A stretch of DNA of 30,520 bases, taken from IMG/VR virus record IMGVR_UViG_3300029319_000308, positions 1 through 30,520 of that record; one strand, 5' to 3'. A program made the position numbers and the translations under genes. This DNA is from a virus. Below the pieces are notes generated by a model. It worked only from the letters and a program-made list of their open reading frames with translations. It made no database searches and was not told the origin of the DNA. Within the stretch, counting starts at the first letter, position 1. Each line of letters starts with the position of its first letter. Shown here piece by piece: positions 4,073-12,976 of this stretch.

Positions 4073-4237
4073 ATGACGAATAAAGATAATCCGCAACAGT
4101 GTGAAGCGAAAATGTGCTGCAAAGCTACCGCTCAACTGCAAGCAGAAGTAGTGGACGAGATTATGAAGGAAGACAAGAGCCTAAGTGAGCTTCTTGACAA
4201 CAAGGAAAAAGATGAGAATAAGAATACTGAAGAATGA
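4073..4237 (+). CDS. Hypothetical protein, 54 aa
   Basis: The protein starts MTNKDNPQQCEAKMCCKA. It has a short Cys cluster (C10, C15, C16) and a charged helical C-terminus ending NKNTEE. GGAG sits eight bases before the ATG, and a late-type promoter lies 45 bp upstream. Its end overlaps the next gene's start by 26 bases. It is the first gene of the late operon. No function can be assigned. Confidence 0.65.
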   Translation: MTNKDNPQQCEAKMCCKATAQLQAEVVDEIMKEDKSLSELLDNKEKDENKNTEE

Positions 4238-4877
4238 TGCCTTTTGTTTGGCACAATTTAAAAATGATAGATACGAAATAGGGCACTGCTCTCTAGACGA
4301 TTGTTGCTTTGACCGAGAAGTAACCGAATTTTTGCGTCAGAACATGAATTCAGAGCGGTGTATAACCAAAACCGTCCCTATCAACGAACAGTTTTTCTTC
4401 TCAATTTTGCTCTATCACAATAAAGTAGAGCAAGAAAAGTGTGACTGCATTGGCACTTTAGAAAAAGATGGCGATAAATACGTCCTAAATATCAAAAAAA
4501 TCGTCGGTGGAGACAAAATCTACCCAGAATCTCATCATAGATTTCTCATCACCTCTTATTTTCCATCTAAAAATTTCTTTAGTGGTGAGTTTTACCGGTC
4601 TGTTCTCACATCAGATGGTGTTATCACACTAGAAGATAACCAAATGATTGGTGTTAAAGATGGTTTGATAGAAGAATTGGACGTTAATGAGATTTTAGAC
4701 ATGCTCTCTAAGGCTAAAACCGAAAAGTCGCCCTCTTACAAGCAGGTAAAGCTGCAATCTTCAAGGAAAAGACCCCCTAGACCCACCAAAGGTACTATTA
4801 TTTACAACGAAGTCGCAGACGAGTTCGAGGTTTATGGTAAAAATGGCTGGAGAAAGCTAAGGACGGAGGAAATTTAA
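4212..4877 (+). CDS. Hypothetical late protein with tail-fibre-like C-terminal motif, 221 aa
   Basis: The body (residues 1-180) is not recognised. The last 30 residues, around GTIIYNEVADEFEVYGKNGW, resemble a short motif that ends or punctuates many phage fibre and neck proteins, so a structural role is plausible. The ATG at 4212 has AAGGA seven bases upstream and is preferred to a GTG at 4185. The stop overlaps the next ATG by one base (TAATG), which implies coupling to the sigma-like gene. This alternative regulatory link cannot be excluded. Confidence 0.75.
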   Translation: MRIRILKNDAFCLAQFKNDRYEIGHCSLDDCCFDREVTEFLRQNMNSERCITKTVPINEQFFFSILLYHNKVEQEKCDCIGTLEKDGDKYVLNIKKIVGGDKIYPESHHRFLITSYFPSKNFFSGEFYRSVLTSDGVITLEDNQMIGVKDGLIEELDVNEILDMLSKAKTEKSPSYKQVKLQSSRKRPPRPTKGTIIYNEVADEFEVYGKNGWRKLRTEEI

Positions 4878-5398
4878 TGAAAATTCCATCAGGAATGACC
4901 GAACAACAGGTTATAGATCAAATTACCGTAGTATGCAATAGAATATCACCCAGATATACATTTTACGGATATACAAATGAAGACATTTGGCAAGAGGCAT
5001 TTATTATTTGTATAGAAGCCCTTAACAGATATGATGAAGCTCGCCCTTTGGAAAACTTTCTGAGTGTAAATCTATCAAACAGACTAAAGACTTTCATGCG
5101 TGACAACTACTTTATCGGGAACTCGAACGAGGCCCGTAAGAAGTTGGCTCAACCGTCACAGTTAGATTACGAAGATAAAATCATTGATTCTGACACAGAA
5201 GAAGAAGGATACGAAGAGTTAGACTTTAAAAACATGGTTGAAGCAATTGACAAGTACATTCCGGCAAGTATCAGAATGGATTATCTTAAAATCATCAATG
5301 ATATTTACATTACAAAACAAAGAAAAGAAGAAGTTATTGGAATCATAAAGGGCATCCTAGAGGAACAAGGGTTCAATGAAGACCGGCAGAATCAGTAA
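4877..5398 (+). CDS. Sigma factor region 2-like protein (gp55-like late sigma candidate), 173 aa
   Basis: Residues 35-75 look like sigma70 region 2. They contain an acidic helix with W38-Q39-E40-A41, then EALNRYDE (47-54), then FLSVNLSNRLKTFMR (61-75), the order seen where sigma binds the core polymerase coiled coil and reads the -10 box. A clear region 4 is missing, as in T4 gp55, which reads -10 only and directs late transcription. GGAGG lies just before the start. It is co-transcribed with packaging genes. If active it would switch host polymerase to the TGTGTATAAT promoters; this is inference. A non-sigma helical protein remains possible. Confidence 0.6.
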   Translation: MKIPSGMTEQQVIDQITVVCNRISPRYTFYGYTNEDIWQEAFIICIEALNRYDEARPLENFLSVNLSNRLKTFMRDNYFIGNSNEARKKLAQPSQLDYEDKIIDSDTEEEGYEELDFKNMVEAIDKYIPASIRMDYLKIINDIYITKQRKEEVIGIIKGILEEQGFNEDRQNQ

Positions 5399-6185
5399 GG
5401 TCGAAGAACAGTACATTGCAGAAAATATTCATGTGCCTTACGCCAAAGTCGCATCAGAACTGGATAGAAATCCAGATAGTATTCTAGATTTTATCAAACG
5501 TAAGGTTGCAGAGGGCAAACTTGAGAAGCCTAAGTGGTTAGAAGGTCAAGATGAAGAGCAAGCTAAATACGATTTATCATTTAGACCATATTGGAAGGAG
5601 CTAGAACAGCAGTTTACCAACGAAGAGCTTGAACTTTTTAAGTACCACTGGTCAAGAATTATATCACAGTTTCAAGATGACGTTATACCAACTGAAGAAC
5701 TACAAGTTGTTGACCTCATCAAGCTAGATATATTAATGAACAGGGCACTCAAGGGCAACAAAGATAACTTGGAGCAGATTACCGCTTTAGAGGCTCTCAT
5801 TACCCTTGAGAGGCAGCGTGACCCTGATCAGATAGATACAGACATGCTTTTTAATATGGAGCGTCAGGTGGCGTCTCTGAAAGCCTCACAGGAGTCTCTG
5901 AACAAAGACTACCGCGAACTACAAACTAAAAAGAATACAATGCTCAAAGACATGAAAGCTACTCGTGAGCAGCGTGTCAAAAGATTTGAAGATAGCAAGT
6001 CTAGTTTTGCTGGATGGATGGCATATCTTGTATCCAACCCAGAAGTTGCACAGGGCTATGGTCTTGAAATGGAAAAAATGAGATTAGCCATGCAAAAAGA
6101 ATCAGACAGATTATCTCAGTTTCACAAATACACAGATGACACGGTAGATCAACCATTTTTAACACCAGATACAGTTAAGGACTAG
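5376..6185 (+). CDS. Probable terminase small subunit / DNA-binding protein, 269 aa
   Basis: The N-terminus (residues 5-45, with KVASELDRNPDSILDFIKR) reads as a helix-turn-helix of the kind that lets small terminases recognise the packaging site. Residues 60-140 are helical. Residues 165-215 form a long charged coiled coil suited to oligomer formation. It lies four kb before the large terminase in the same operon. It overlaps the sigma-like gene by 23 bases, with AGGAACAAGGG as ribosome site. It is long for a small terminase (usually 100-200 aa). The call rests on the helix-turn-helix and position, so another DNA-binding role is possible. Confidence 0.55.
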   Translation: MKTGRISKVEEQYIAENIHVPYAKVASELDRNPDSILDFIKRKVAEGKLEKPKWLEGQDEEQAKYDLSFRPYWKELEQQFTNEELELFKYHWSRIISQFQDDVIPTEELQVVDLIKLDILMNRALKGNKDNLEQITALEALITLERQRDPDQIDTDMLFNMERQVASLKASQESLNKDYRELQTKKNTMLKDMKATREQRVKRFEDSKSSFAGWMAYLVSNPEVAQGYGLEMEKMRLAMQKESDRLSQFHKYTDDTVDQPFLTPDTVKD

Positions 6186-6195
6186 GAAAGGACAT

Positions 6196-7212
6196 ATGAA
6201 GGCAATCATTTTTGGAATCACCGGTCAAGATGGGAGTCATCTGGCCGACCTACTACTCTCAAAGGACTACCACGTAGTGGGAGTCTCCCGTCGAGCCAGC
6301 ACAGACAACACACAAAGAATCAAAAACATCCTTGGTGACAAAAGGTTCGAGTTGGTTCAAGGCGACATTACTGATGCTCATTCTGTTATAAATATACTTA
6401 AAAAACATGAAGATGTAGATGAAATCTATAATTTAGCCGCACAGTCACATGTAGCAGTGTCGTTCAAGCAACCAGCACTCACATGGGATATAACAGGCAA
6501 GGGCTGTTTAAATATCTTACAGTCTATCGTGGATCTTGATATTAATACTAGGTTTTATCAGGCTAGTTCTAGCGAAATGTACGGTAAAAACTTCGACAGT
6601 GAAGTTGATATGGACAAAACGTCTTCTACTTATAAAAGAATTTCTAAGTTTCAGAACGAAGACACTAAATTTATGCCGCAGAGTCCATATGCAATTGCTA
6701 AGTGTGCCGCACACCATATGACTAGACTATTCCGTGAGGCTTACGGTTTACATGCTAGTGCTGGTATTCTATTCAATCATGAAGGTGAACGACGAGGTGA
6801 AACCTTTGTTACTAGAAAAATCACAAAGTGGATTGGGGACTGGATTAAAAGTGGTCGCGATCCTAACTTTCCTAAACTACGTCTAGGCAACTTGGAAGCA
6901 TTTAGAGACTGGGGGTATGCTGGAGATTACGTGGAAGCGATGTGGATGATGCTTCAACAGGAAAGTCCACAGGACTATGTTATCTGCACCGGCGAAACTC
7001 ATACTATTCGTGAGTTCCTAGACGTAGCCTTTTTACATATTGGGGTTGACGATTGGTCCGATTTAGTGGTTCAAGACCCTGAATTTTATAGACCAGCAGA
7101 GGTTGATTACTTAAGGGGCGATTGCAGCAAGGCAAATAATGTATTGGGATGGACTCCTAAGCACAGCTTTGAGGATTTGGTGAAGAAAATGGTAGAACAT
7201 GATGTATCATGA
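6196..7212 (+). CDS. gmd: GDP-mannose 4,6-dehydratase
   Basis: This short-chain dehydrogenase family enzyme converts GDP-mannose to GDP-4-dehydro-6-deoxymannose in the cytoplasm, the first step to GDP-fucose, GDP-rhamnose or GDP-perosamine. GITGQDG at residues 7-13 is the NADP-binding loop. NLAAQSHVAVSF, ASSSEMYG (123-130), SPYAIAK with Y165 and K169, and the family block around ILFNHEGERRGETFVTRKIT are all present. Full length is 338 aa. An extra ~20 residues separate the active-site Glu127 and Tyr165 compared with bacterial enzymes. AGGAAAGG precedes the start. It sits between packaging genes, with no downstream partner sugar enzyme in the window. Modification of the host surface glycan or of virion proteins is inferred. 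Confidence 0.95.
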   Translation: MKAIIFGITGQDGSHLADLLLSKDYHVVGVSRRASTDNTQRIKNILGDKRFELVQGDITDAHSVINILKKHEDVDEIYNLAAQSHVAVSFKQPALTWDITGKGCLNILQSIVDLDINTRFYQASSSEMYGKNFDSEVDMDKTSSTYKRISKFQNEDTKFMPQSPYAIAKCAAHHMTRLFREAYGLHASAGILFNHEGERRGETFVTRKITKWIGDWIKSGRDPNFPKLRLGNLEAFRDWGYAGDYVEAMWMMLQQESPQDYVICTGETHTIREFLDVAFLHIGVDDWSDLVVQDPEFYRPAEVDYLRGDCSKANNVLGWTPKHSFEDLVKKMVEHDVS

Positions 7213-7472
7213 AGATCTATGTTTTGAAGTTCGATCTAACTTTAGTCCATGCTAGACTTAAAAAGTTTAGACTAAGAGAATTTAATAGTGAGACCCCTGT
7301 ATTATTCATAGAAGCAAAAGATCCAGACGAGGCTTGCTACTTAGGTTATTGTAAGTTCGCAGACATTATACTCAGCCAAGACTCTTCCCCAGAGACAGTG
7401 AAATTGATGAAAGAAATAGAATATGACATAAGAGTAACGAAAGTTTACTGTAAAGATGAAACGAAATTATGA
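7209..7472 (+). CDS. Hypothetical protein, 87 aa
   Basis: The sequence is not recognised. It begins MKIYVLKFDLTLVHARLKKF and has a beta-alpha pattern, with a possible helix from residue 37 (DPDEACYLGYCKFADIIL). The start overlaps the gmd stop as ATGA, so the two are probably coupled. It ends inside the HNH gene with a 17-base overlap. No catalytic motif is seen. Confidence 0.75.
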   Translation: MKIYVLKFDLTLVHARLKKFRLREFNSETPVLFIEAKDPDEACYLGYCKFADIILSQDSSPETVKLMKEIEYDIRVTKVYCKDETKL

Positions 7473-7722
7473 CGATCCTCAATACAAGGCTTGGCGTCAA
7501 GCTGTAAGGAAGAGAGATAAAAACACTTGTCAGATGCCTAAGTGCAAATGCAAGAAAAGATTGCAAGCTCACCATATTAAAAAATGGTCGAGTGCATCCA
7601 TGTTGAGATACGATGTAAATAACGGTATTACGTTATGCCGCACTTGTCACGATTCAATCAACGGCAAGGAACACTTATACGAATCTTTATTCATGGAGAT
7701 AGTACGGAAAAATGGTAGATAA
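7456..7722 (+). CDS. HNH endonuclease, 88 aa
   Basis: A complete HNH fold is visible. The zinc pairs are C25/C30 and C61/C64, the catalytic segment is H39-H40, N56 lies in NNGITLC, and H65 is the last metal ligand (HDSINGKEH). The length is typical of stand-alone phage HNH proteins near terminase genes, where such nucleases assist DNA packaging or cleavage in cos phages (HK97 gp74 is the model). It could also be a homing nuclease, though it interrupts nothing here. The start is weakly supported by AAAG; the overlap of 17 bases with the previous gene suits coupled translation. Confidence 0.9.
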   Translation: MKRNYDDPQYKAWRQAVRKRDKNTCQMPKCKCKKRLQAHHIKKWSSASMLRYDVNNGITLCRTCHDSINGKEHLYESLFMEIVRKNGR

Positions 7723-8215
7723 AGCACCAGCGTACAAAGTAATCAAAGATACACGAGAGCAAGACGGGTACACTTTTGAGAGTTTCACCGGAAGGTACAC
7801 ATCTTGCACAGGTATGGTTGTAAAAAAGCTAGACACTGGTGATTACTCTTTAGAAGGTCTAGAAGATAGACTTTGCATAGAGAGAAAAGGAAGAGTCTCT
7901 GAACTTGCAATTAATCTTGGAAAAGATAAAGCAAGATTCATGAGAGAAATTGAAAGGATGCAGGAGTTTGAGTTTCCCTTTTTAATTTTAGAATTTTCCT
8001 TGGACGACCTTATCAAATTTCCAGAAGGAGCAGACATACCAGAAGGTAATATGTCCAAAGTAAAGATTACCGGAAAATATTTATTAAAGATGCTTGTTGA
8101 AATACAGATGAACTATAATATCCCTGTTTATTTTTGTGACAACAAGAGAAACGCTAAATTCCTAATTAATAGTATATTTAAGAGAGTCAATGAACGCTGC
8201 TCAATCGGAGAATAA
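7712..8215 (+). CDS. ERCC4/XPF-type nuclease, 167 aa
   Basis: The nuclease core of the XPF/Mus81 family is present: DTREQ at 13-17, GDYS at 43-46 and ERKG at 57-60. These form the metal site of a structure-specific endonuclease that cuts branched DNA. In the usual pattern ERK-x3-D, the last Asp is replaced by Ser63 followed by Glu64, so Glu64 may take its place. There is no helix-hairpin-helix domain, unlike cellular XPF. It overlaps the HNH gene by 11 bases. Two nucleases next to the terminase suggest roles in resolving branches before or during packaging, which is an inference. Confidence 0.85.
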   Translation: MVDKAPAYKVIKDTREQDGYTFESFTGRYTSCTGMVVKKLDTGDYSLEGLEDRLCIERKGRVSELAINLGKDKARFMREIERMQEFEFPFLILEFSLDDLIKFPEGADIPEGNMSKVKITGKYLLKMLVEIQMNYNIPVYFCDNKRNAKFLINSIFKRVNERCSIGE

Positions 8216-8219
8216 TAAA

Positions 8220-8873
8220 ATGACGTTAAGTGTTGATACCATTTCTGACGTACAAGCCTACGGGCTAGACGTTAAGAATAGAGAGCTATACTTACACGGA
8301 TATATTGGTAACACCGACGAAGATCCCGGTGTTGAATACAGAATGGCTGCACAGTTCTACAAAAACATAAGAATACTAGATTCTATTAACAACCAACCTA
8401 TTATTGTTCACATGTTTAGCGAGGGTGGAGAATGGGATGCTGGTATGGCAATTTATGATGCAATATCTTTATCTAAATCCTATGTTACGATTATTGCTTA
8501 CGGTCAAGCCTCATCTATGAGTAGTATCATACTTCAAGCTGCCGACAAGAGAATCATGACACCAAACGCTCACTTTATGCTTCACTATGGAAGCACAGAT
8601 TGTGGTGGAGATCATCTTAGTGCCCAGAACTACGCAAAAGTAGATAAAAAGAACACAGAAACAATGCTTGACATTTATACTGAGGGATGCTTCAAAGGAA
8701 AATACTTCAAAGAACACTATACCGACGTTACAGAAGAAAAAATCAAAAATTACCTAAAGAGAAAGCTAAAAGACGGTGACTGGTACTTAGATGCTAACGA
8801 AGCAGTTTACTATGGACTGTCAGACGCAGTTCTAGAGTCTAGAAAGTACCCTCACATAGATAGTTTAAAATGA
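8220..8873 (+). CDS. ClpP-like serine protease, 217 aa
   Basis: This is a ClpP/S14 family fold with the catalytic triad visible: Ser99 in GQASSMSS, His122 in AHFMLHYG, and Asp185 or Asp187 in the segment before the conserved EAVYYGLSD. The ATG at 8220 has GGAG nine bases upstream and follows the ERCC4 stop by four bases. An upstream in-frame ATG at 8190 would add ten residues but has a weaker site. Phage ClpP-like proteins often serve as prohead maturation proteases, usually between portal and capsid genes. Here it precedes the large terminase, and another protease-like domain lies at 12977. Confidence 0.9.
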   Translation: MTLSVDTISDVQAYGLDVKNRELYLHGYIGNTDEDPGVEYRMAAQFYKNIRILDSINNQPIIVHMFSEGGEWDAGMAIYDAISLSKSYVTIIAYGQASSMSSIILQAADKRIMTPNAHFMLHYGSTDCGGDHLSAQNYAKVDKKNTETMLDIYTEGCFKGKYFKEHYTDVTEEKIKNYLKRKLKDGDWYLDANEAVYYGLSDAVLESRKYPHIDSLK

Positions 8874-10858
8874 AACTAAAAAAGATAAATGAGGCTTGGT
8901 TAAATCTAGATCAGGTAGATGAGAAAGATTTATTTAACCCTATGTCACTAGTTAAAATGAGTGAGGACGATTTTCATTATCGCCTTCTTTGGCTAATGAC
9001 TAGACCGGAGTATTTCTCATTTCTATGCAAGCAAATACTAAACATAAATATCTTACCCTCACAGGCTTTGTTTCTTTGCGAGATGTGGAACCGAAAATTC
9101 CCAATGCTTATCGCTAGTCGTGGTTTTGGTAAGTCTTTCATGCTTTCACTCTATTCTATTTTGAGAGCGTTAATTTTACCAGAAAGAAAAGTTGTAGTTG
9201 TTGGTGCTGCTTTCCGACAATCTAAGGTTCTTTTTGAGTACATGGAAACAATTTGGAACAATGCACCAATCTTGAGGAGTATGTGCGATGCGAGTAGTGG
9301 ACCACGTAGGGATGTGGACCGTTGTGTTATGCGGATTAATAAATCTCGTGTTACTTGCTTACCTCTGGGTGACGGGCAAAAGATTAGAGGTCAGCGTGCT
9401 AATGATATTATATCTGATGAGTTTGCATCTATCCCGCGAGATATTTTCGAGACTGTGGTTGCAGGTTTCGCAGCAGTTAGTTCCGACCCCATTGAAAACG
9501 TTAAAAAGATCGCAGCAAAGAAAAAGGCTGAAGAGTTAGGTCTAGATCTATTCAAAGAAGATGAGAACATCATTAAGAAAAATGACAACCAGATTATCCT
9601 TTCTGGTACGGCGTATTATGATTTCAATCATTTTGCTGAATACTGGAAAAAATGGAAGTCCATTATTCAAAGTCAAGGTAAAAAAAGTAGATTAAGAGAT
9701 ATCTTCGGAGAAGACCCACCGAAAGATTTTAACTGGAAAGACTACTCTATTATTCGTATTCCTTATGAGCTTCTGCCAGAAGGCTTTATGGACGCCTCAC
9801 AGGTCGCCAGATCGAAGGCAACGGTTCACGCTGGTATTTATCAGATGGAGTTCGGAGCGTGCTTTACACGCGATTCTCAAGGCTTTTTCAAGCGTACCCT
9901 GATTGAGTCGTGTGTTACTGACGACAAATATAACGAAAAGCCAGCAATAAAAGATTCACAAGATAACCCTATCTGCTTTCAAGCACAATTACGTGGTGAT
10001 CTTAACAAGAAGTACGTATTTGGTGTTGACCCTGCATCTGAGGTGGATAATTTTAGTATTGTAGTTATAGAATTAAACGGCGACCACAGACGAATTGTTC
10101 ATGTATGGACAACAAACAGAGAGCAGCATAAGGAAAAGGTCAAGAGCGGATATTCTACTGAGTCAGACTTTTACGCCTACTGTGCTAGAAAAATTAGAGA
10201 TCTCATGAAAATCTTCCCATGTGTTCATATTGCTATGGACGCTGGCGGTGGTGGTATTGCCGTTATGGAAAGTTTACATGATAATGATAAGATACAAGAG
10301 GGCGAACATCCAATCTGGGAAATAATCGACGAGAACAACGAAAAGGACACAGATTATAACAGAGGGTTACATATCTTAGAAATGTGCCAATTTTCAAGGT
10401 ATGACTGGCTAGCAGAAGCTAATCATGGAATGAGAAAAGACTTTGAAGACAGAATTTTATTATTTCCAATGTTTGACACCCTTAGTCTTGATATTTCATC
10501 AATTGAGGATGATATGAAAGGTAGATCATATGATACCCTTGAACAATGTGTGATGGAAATTGAGGATCTCAAGGATGAGTTGGCAATGATTCAGATTACT
10601 CAAACAGCAACGGGTCGAGATAAGTGGGATACTCCAGAGACAGTAGTTGGAACAGGAAAAAAGGGTAAACTAAGAAAAGACCGTTACTCTTCTTTACTTA
10701 TGGCTAATATGGCAGCAAGAACAATAGACAGAACTCCAGATGCTGAGACTTACAATTTTTATGGAGGATTTGCAACTGTAGAGAAGTCAAAAGATTCTAC
10801 AGGCAAGCTATATCAAGGTCCACAGTGGTTTACAGATGGTATGAACGGTATTTACTAG
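8870..10858 (+). CDS. terL: Terminase large subunit, 662 aa
   Basis: This motor ATPase and nuclease packages the phage genome. The Walker A motif ASRGFGKS is at 82-89 and Walker B IISDE at 180-184, with Glu184 as catalytic base. The RNase H-like nuclease half has Asp387 in FGVDPASE, Asp457 in AMDAGGGG and a candidate third acid, Asp604, in KDRYSS. The length is at the upper end for terminases, with a charged insertion around 205-235. The start overlaps the ClpP-like stop as ATGA. A late-type promoter follows its stop. Confidence 0.96.
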   Translation: MKLKKINEAWLNLDQVDEKDLFNPMSLVKMSEDDFHYRLLWLMTRPEYFSFLCKQILNINILPSQALFLCEMWNRKFPMLIASRGFGKSFMLSLYSILRALILPERKVVVVGAAFRQSKVLFEYMETIWNNAPILRSMCDASSGPRRDVDRCVMRINKSRVTCLPLGDGQKIRGQRANDIISDEFASIPRDIFETVVAGFAAVSSDPIENVKKIAAKKKAEELGLDLFKEDENIIKKNDNQIILSGTAYYDFNHFAEYWKKWKSIIQSQGKKSRLRDIFGEDPPKDFNWKDYSIIRIPYELLPEGFMDASQVARSKATVHAGIYQMEFGACFTRDSQGFFKRTLIESCVTDDKYNEKPAIKDSQDNPICFQAQLRGDLNKKYVFGVDPASEVDNFSIVVIELNGDHRRIVHVWTTNREQHKEKVKSGYSTESDFYAYCARKIRDLMKIFPCVHIAMDAGGGGIAVMESLHDNDKIQEGEHPIWEIIDENNEKDTDYNRGLHILEMCQFSRYDWLAEANHGMRKDFEDRILLFPMFDTLSLDISSIEDDMKGRSYDTLEQCVMEIEDLKDELAMIQITQTATGRDKWDTPETVVGTGKKGKLRKDRYSSLLMANMAARTIDRTPDAETYNFYGGFATVEKSKDSTGKLYQGPQWFTDGMNGIY

Positions 10859-10863
10859 ATTTA

Positions 10864-10873
10864 TGTGTATAAT
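10864..10873 (+). promoter_or_regulatory. Late-type extended -10 promoter 2
   Basis: TGTGTATAAT between the terminase stop and the portal start, with predicted start near 10880. The sequence 17 bp upstream (ACGGTA) is not a sigma70 -35. Confidence 0.65.
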
Positions 10874-10920
10874 CATTCGCAATACATTCTGAATCATTTG
10901 TAATCAAAGGGAACAACTCA

Positions 10921-12924
10921 ATGTCCGAACATACCAACGGATCTCTTACCACTTGGAACAGCGACGATAGAAACGGTAGAGAAGAAGCGTTTAGAGAGTA
11001 CGCCCAAGCCTCAGAATCTTATGAAGGTGTCTCTAGGGCGTATCACAGAGATTTTCTAGACATAGAACCAAACCGTTCTGTAAAGCCTCATTTTGGTTCG
11101 AACGATTATTACGCCTTCAGACCTGAAGAGCAAGTTCCTCGTAAATCCAAGCGTATCATCAAGATGTGCATGGATGCATACGATAAGGTTGGAATCGTAA
11201 GAAATGTTATTGACCTCATGGGTGACTTTGGTTGCCAAGGTATTAACATTGTTCATGAGAACAAAAGTGTGGAGAAGTTTTTTCAGCAATGGTTTAAGAA
11301 GATTGACGGAAAAGAGAGATCAGAACGATTTCTCAACAATTTATACAGAACTGGAAATGTATTTGTCTACAAGAGTTATGCCAATATTACGCCCGAAATA
11401 AACAAGTATATCAAGTCTTTGGCAGAAGACATCACTCTTGGGGTTCCAGATATCAAAAAGTCCGTTGTTCCTTGGAGATACAACTTCTTTAACCCTCTAA
11501 CTATTGACATGAAAGACGGTCAGGTTAGTTTATTTATTGGAAGGAAAAATTACGCTCTTACAGCTAATACGTTTTTTGATAATTTTAAGGATGGCACGAT
11601 CCCAGTCAAAGTCTTGGAGACATTACCATCCAATGTCAAAAATGCAATCAAACGACAAGACAGAAAAATAGACCTTGAAGCAGATCGTCTTTGTGTTCAT
11701 TATTACAAGAAGGATGACTGGCAGCAGTGGGCACACCCCCTTGTGTACGCAATCCTCGACGATATCATTATGCTTGAGAAAATGAAGCTCGCTGACCTTG
11801 CTGCCTTGGATGGTGCAATTTCTAATATCCGTCTATGGACACTTGGTAACTTCGATCATAAAGTTCTACCAACAAAAGAAGGTATCAATAAACTCCGTAA
11901 TATTTTGGCTAGTAATACTGGCGGTGGAACTATGGAGCTTGTTTACGGTCCAGAACTTAAGTTTACAGAAAGTAACTCTCAAGTATACAAATTTTTAGGT
12001 TCAGAAAAATACCAATCCGTACTTAACAGTATCTATGCTGGTCTTGGTGTACCCCCAACCCTGACTGGTATGGCAAATAATGGAGGTGGGTTTACTAATA
12101 ACTTTATTTCATTAAAAACTCTTGTTGAGAGATTGCAATACGGTAGAGACCAACTTACAAAATTCTGGGAAAAAGAACTGGAATTCGTAAGAAAGGCTAT
12201 GGGCTTTAGAAAGCCAGCACATGTGGTTTATGACCAAATGAGCCTATCTGACGAGGCTTCTGAGAAAAATCTACTTATCCAACTTGCTGATCGTGATATT
12301 ATCTCTCACGAGACTGTACTTGAAAGATTCAAGGAAGTTCCAGCAGTTGAGAAGGTTAGGCTTCAAAGAGAAGATAAGGCTAGAGATGGCGAGAAGTTAC
12401 CACCTAAAGCTAGTCCTTTCCATAATGCAAACCAGAAGTTTGAGATGGAAAAAATGGATAAACAGAGTGAGCAGCAAGAGAAACTCGCAGAAAAGAAGGA
12501 AGCTCAAAAACCAAAGAATGATAATGGAAGACCACCTCAGAAGCAAGATGAGGGGCCAAGAAAGAGGCGGGTAGATACACCAAGAACCAGTCCGGGAGTT
12601 GCAGAATTATTCTTATGGGCCACAAAAGCGTTTGATGCAACTTCCTTGATACGAGATGGTTATATTGCTCAAAAAGGTAGAGCAAACGTTCGCCAATTAA
12701 CAAAATTAGAGGTGGATGAACTTGAAAACCTGAGACTTGGTACTCTCCTCAACCTAGAGCCCTTTTGCGAGATAAACGACGAGATTATCTGTGCAGCAAT
12801 ATCTAAACAGTTTAAGAAAATACCAAAAGAACTCAAGGATGCTAGGGCAAACTCAAAAGGTATAGATGACTATAGAAAGCTAGTCGTAGCAAACTACGTT
12901 GAGTTGCTTCTAATGAAAATTTGA
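10921..12924 (+). CDS. Portal protein, 667 aa
   Basis: This is the ring at the unique capsid vertex through which DNA enters and to which the terminase docks. It follows the large terminase. It has the usual portal signature of a mixed N-terminal body and the segment YAGLGVPPTLTG (near 370), followed by FISLKTLVERLQYGRDQL, which fits the long stem helix seen in portals. Residues 490-560 are a charged, low-complexity linker, followed by a separate ~110-residue C-terminal domain. AAAGGG lies 11 bases before the ATG. Length is longer than many siphovirus portals because of this tail. Confidence 0.88.
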   Translation: MSEHTNGSLTTWNSDDRNGREEAFREYAQASESYEGVSRAYHRDFLDIEPNRSVKPHFGSNDYYAFRPEEQVPRKSKRIIKMCMDAYDKVGIVRNVIDLMGDFGCQGINIVHENKSVEKFFQQWFKKIDGKERSERFLNNLYRTGNVFVYKSYANITPEINKYIKSLAEDITLGVPDIKKSVVPWRYNFFNPLTIDMKDGQVSLFIGRKNYALTANTFFDNFKDGTIPVKVLETLPSNVKNAIKRQDRKIDLEADRLCVHYYKKDDWQQWAHPLVYAILDDIIMLEKMKLADLAALDGAISNIRLWTLGNFDHKVLPTKEGINKLRNILASNTGGGTMELVYGPELKFTESNSQVYKFLGSEKYQSVLNSIYAGLGVPPTLTGMANNGGGFTNNFISLKTLVERLQYGRDQLTKFWEKELEFVRKAMGFRKPAHVVYDQMSLSDEASEKNLLIQLADRDIISHETVLERFKEVPAVEKVRLQREDKARDGEKLPPKASPFHNANQKFEMEKMDKQSEQQEKLAEKKEAQKPKNDNGRPPQKQDEGPRKRRVDTPRTSPGVAELFLWATKAFDATSLIRDGYIAQKGRANVRQLTKLEVDELENLRLGTLLNLEPFCEINDEIICAAISKQFKKIPKELKDARANSKGIDDYRKLVVANYVELLLMKI

Positions 12925-12949
12925 CGTTTTTGTGAAAATTTATTTTTTT

Positions 12950-12959
12950 TGTGTATAAT
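12950..12959 (+). promoter_or_regulatory. Late-type extended -10 promoter 3
   Basis: TGTGTATAAT follows a run of eight T and lies 18 bp before the protease/scaffold start. There is no good -35 at 17 bp (TGTGAA). The predicted start is near 12966, so the leader is very short but includes GAGG. Confidence 0.68.
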
Positions 12960-12976
12960 GCTTTGAGGTAATTAAT

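Noticed and set aside
4185-4211. GTG start for the gene ending at 4877
   Set aside because: AAGGA precedes the ATG at 4212 at normal spacing, and no ribosome site fits the GTG.
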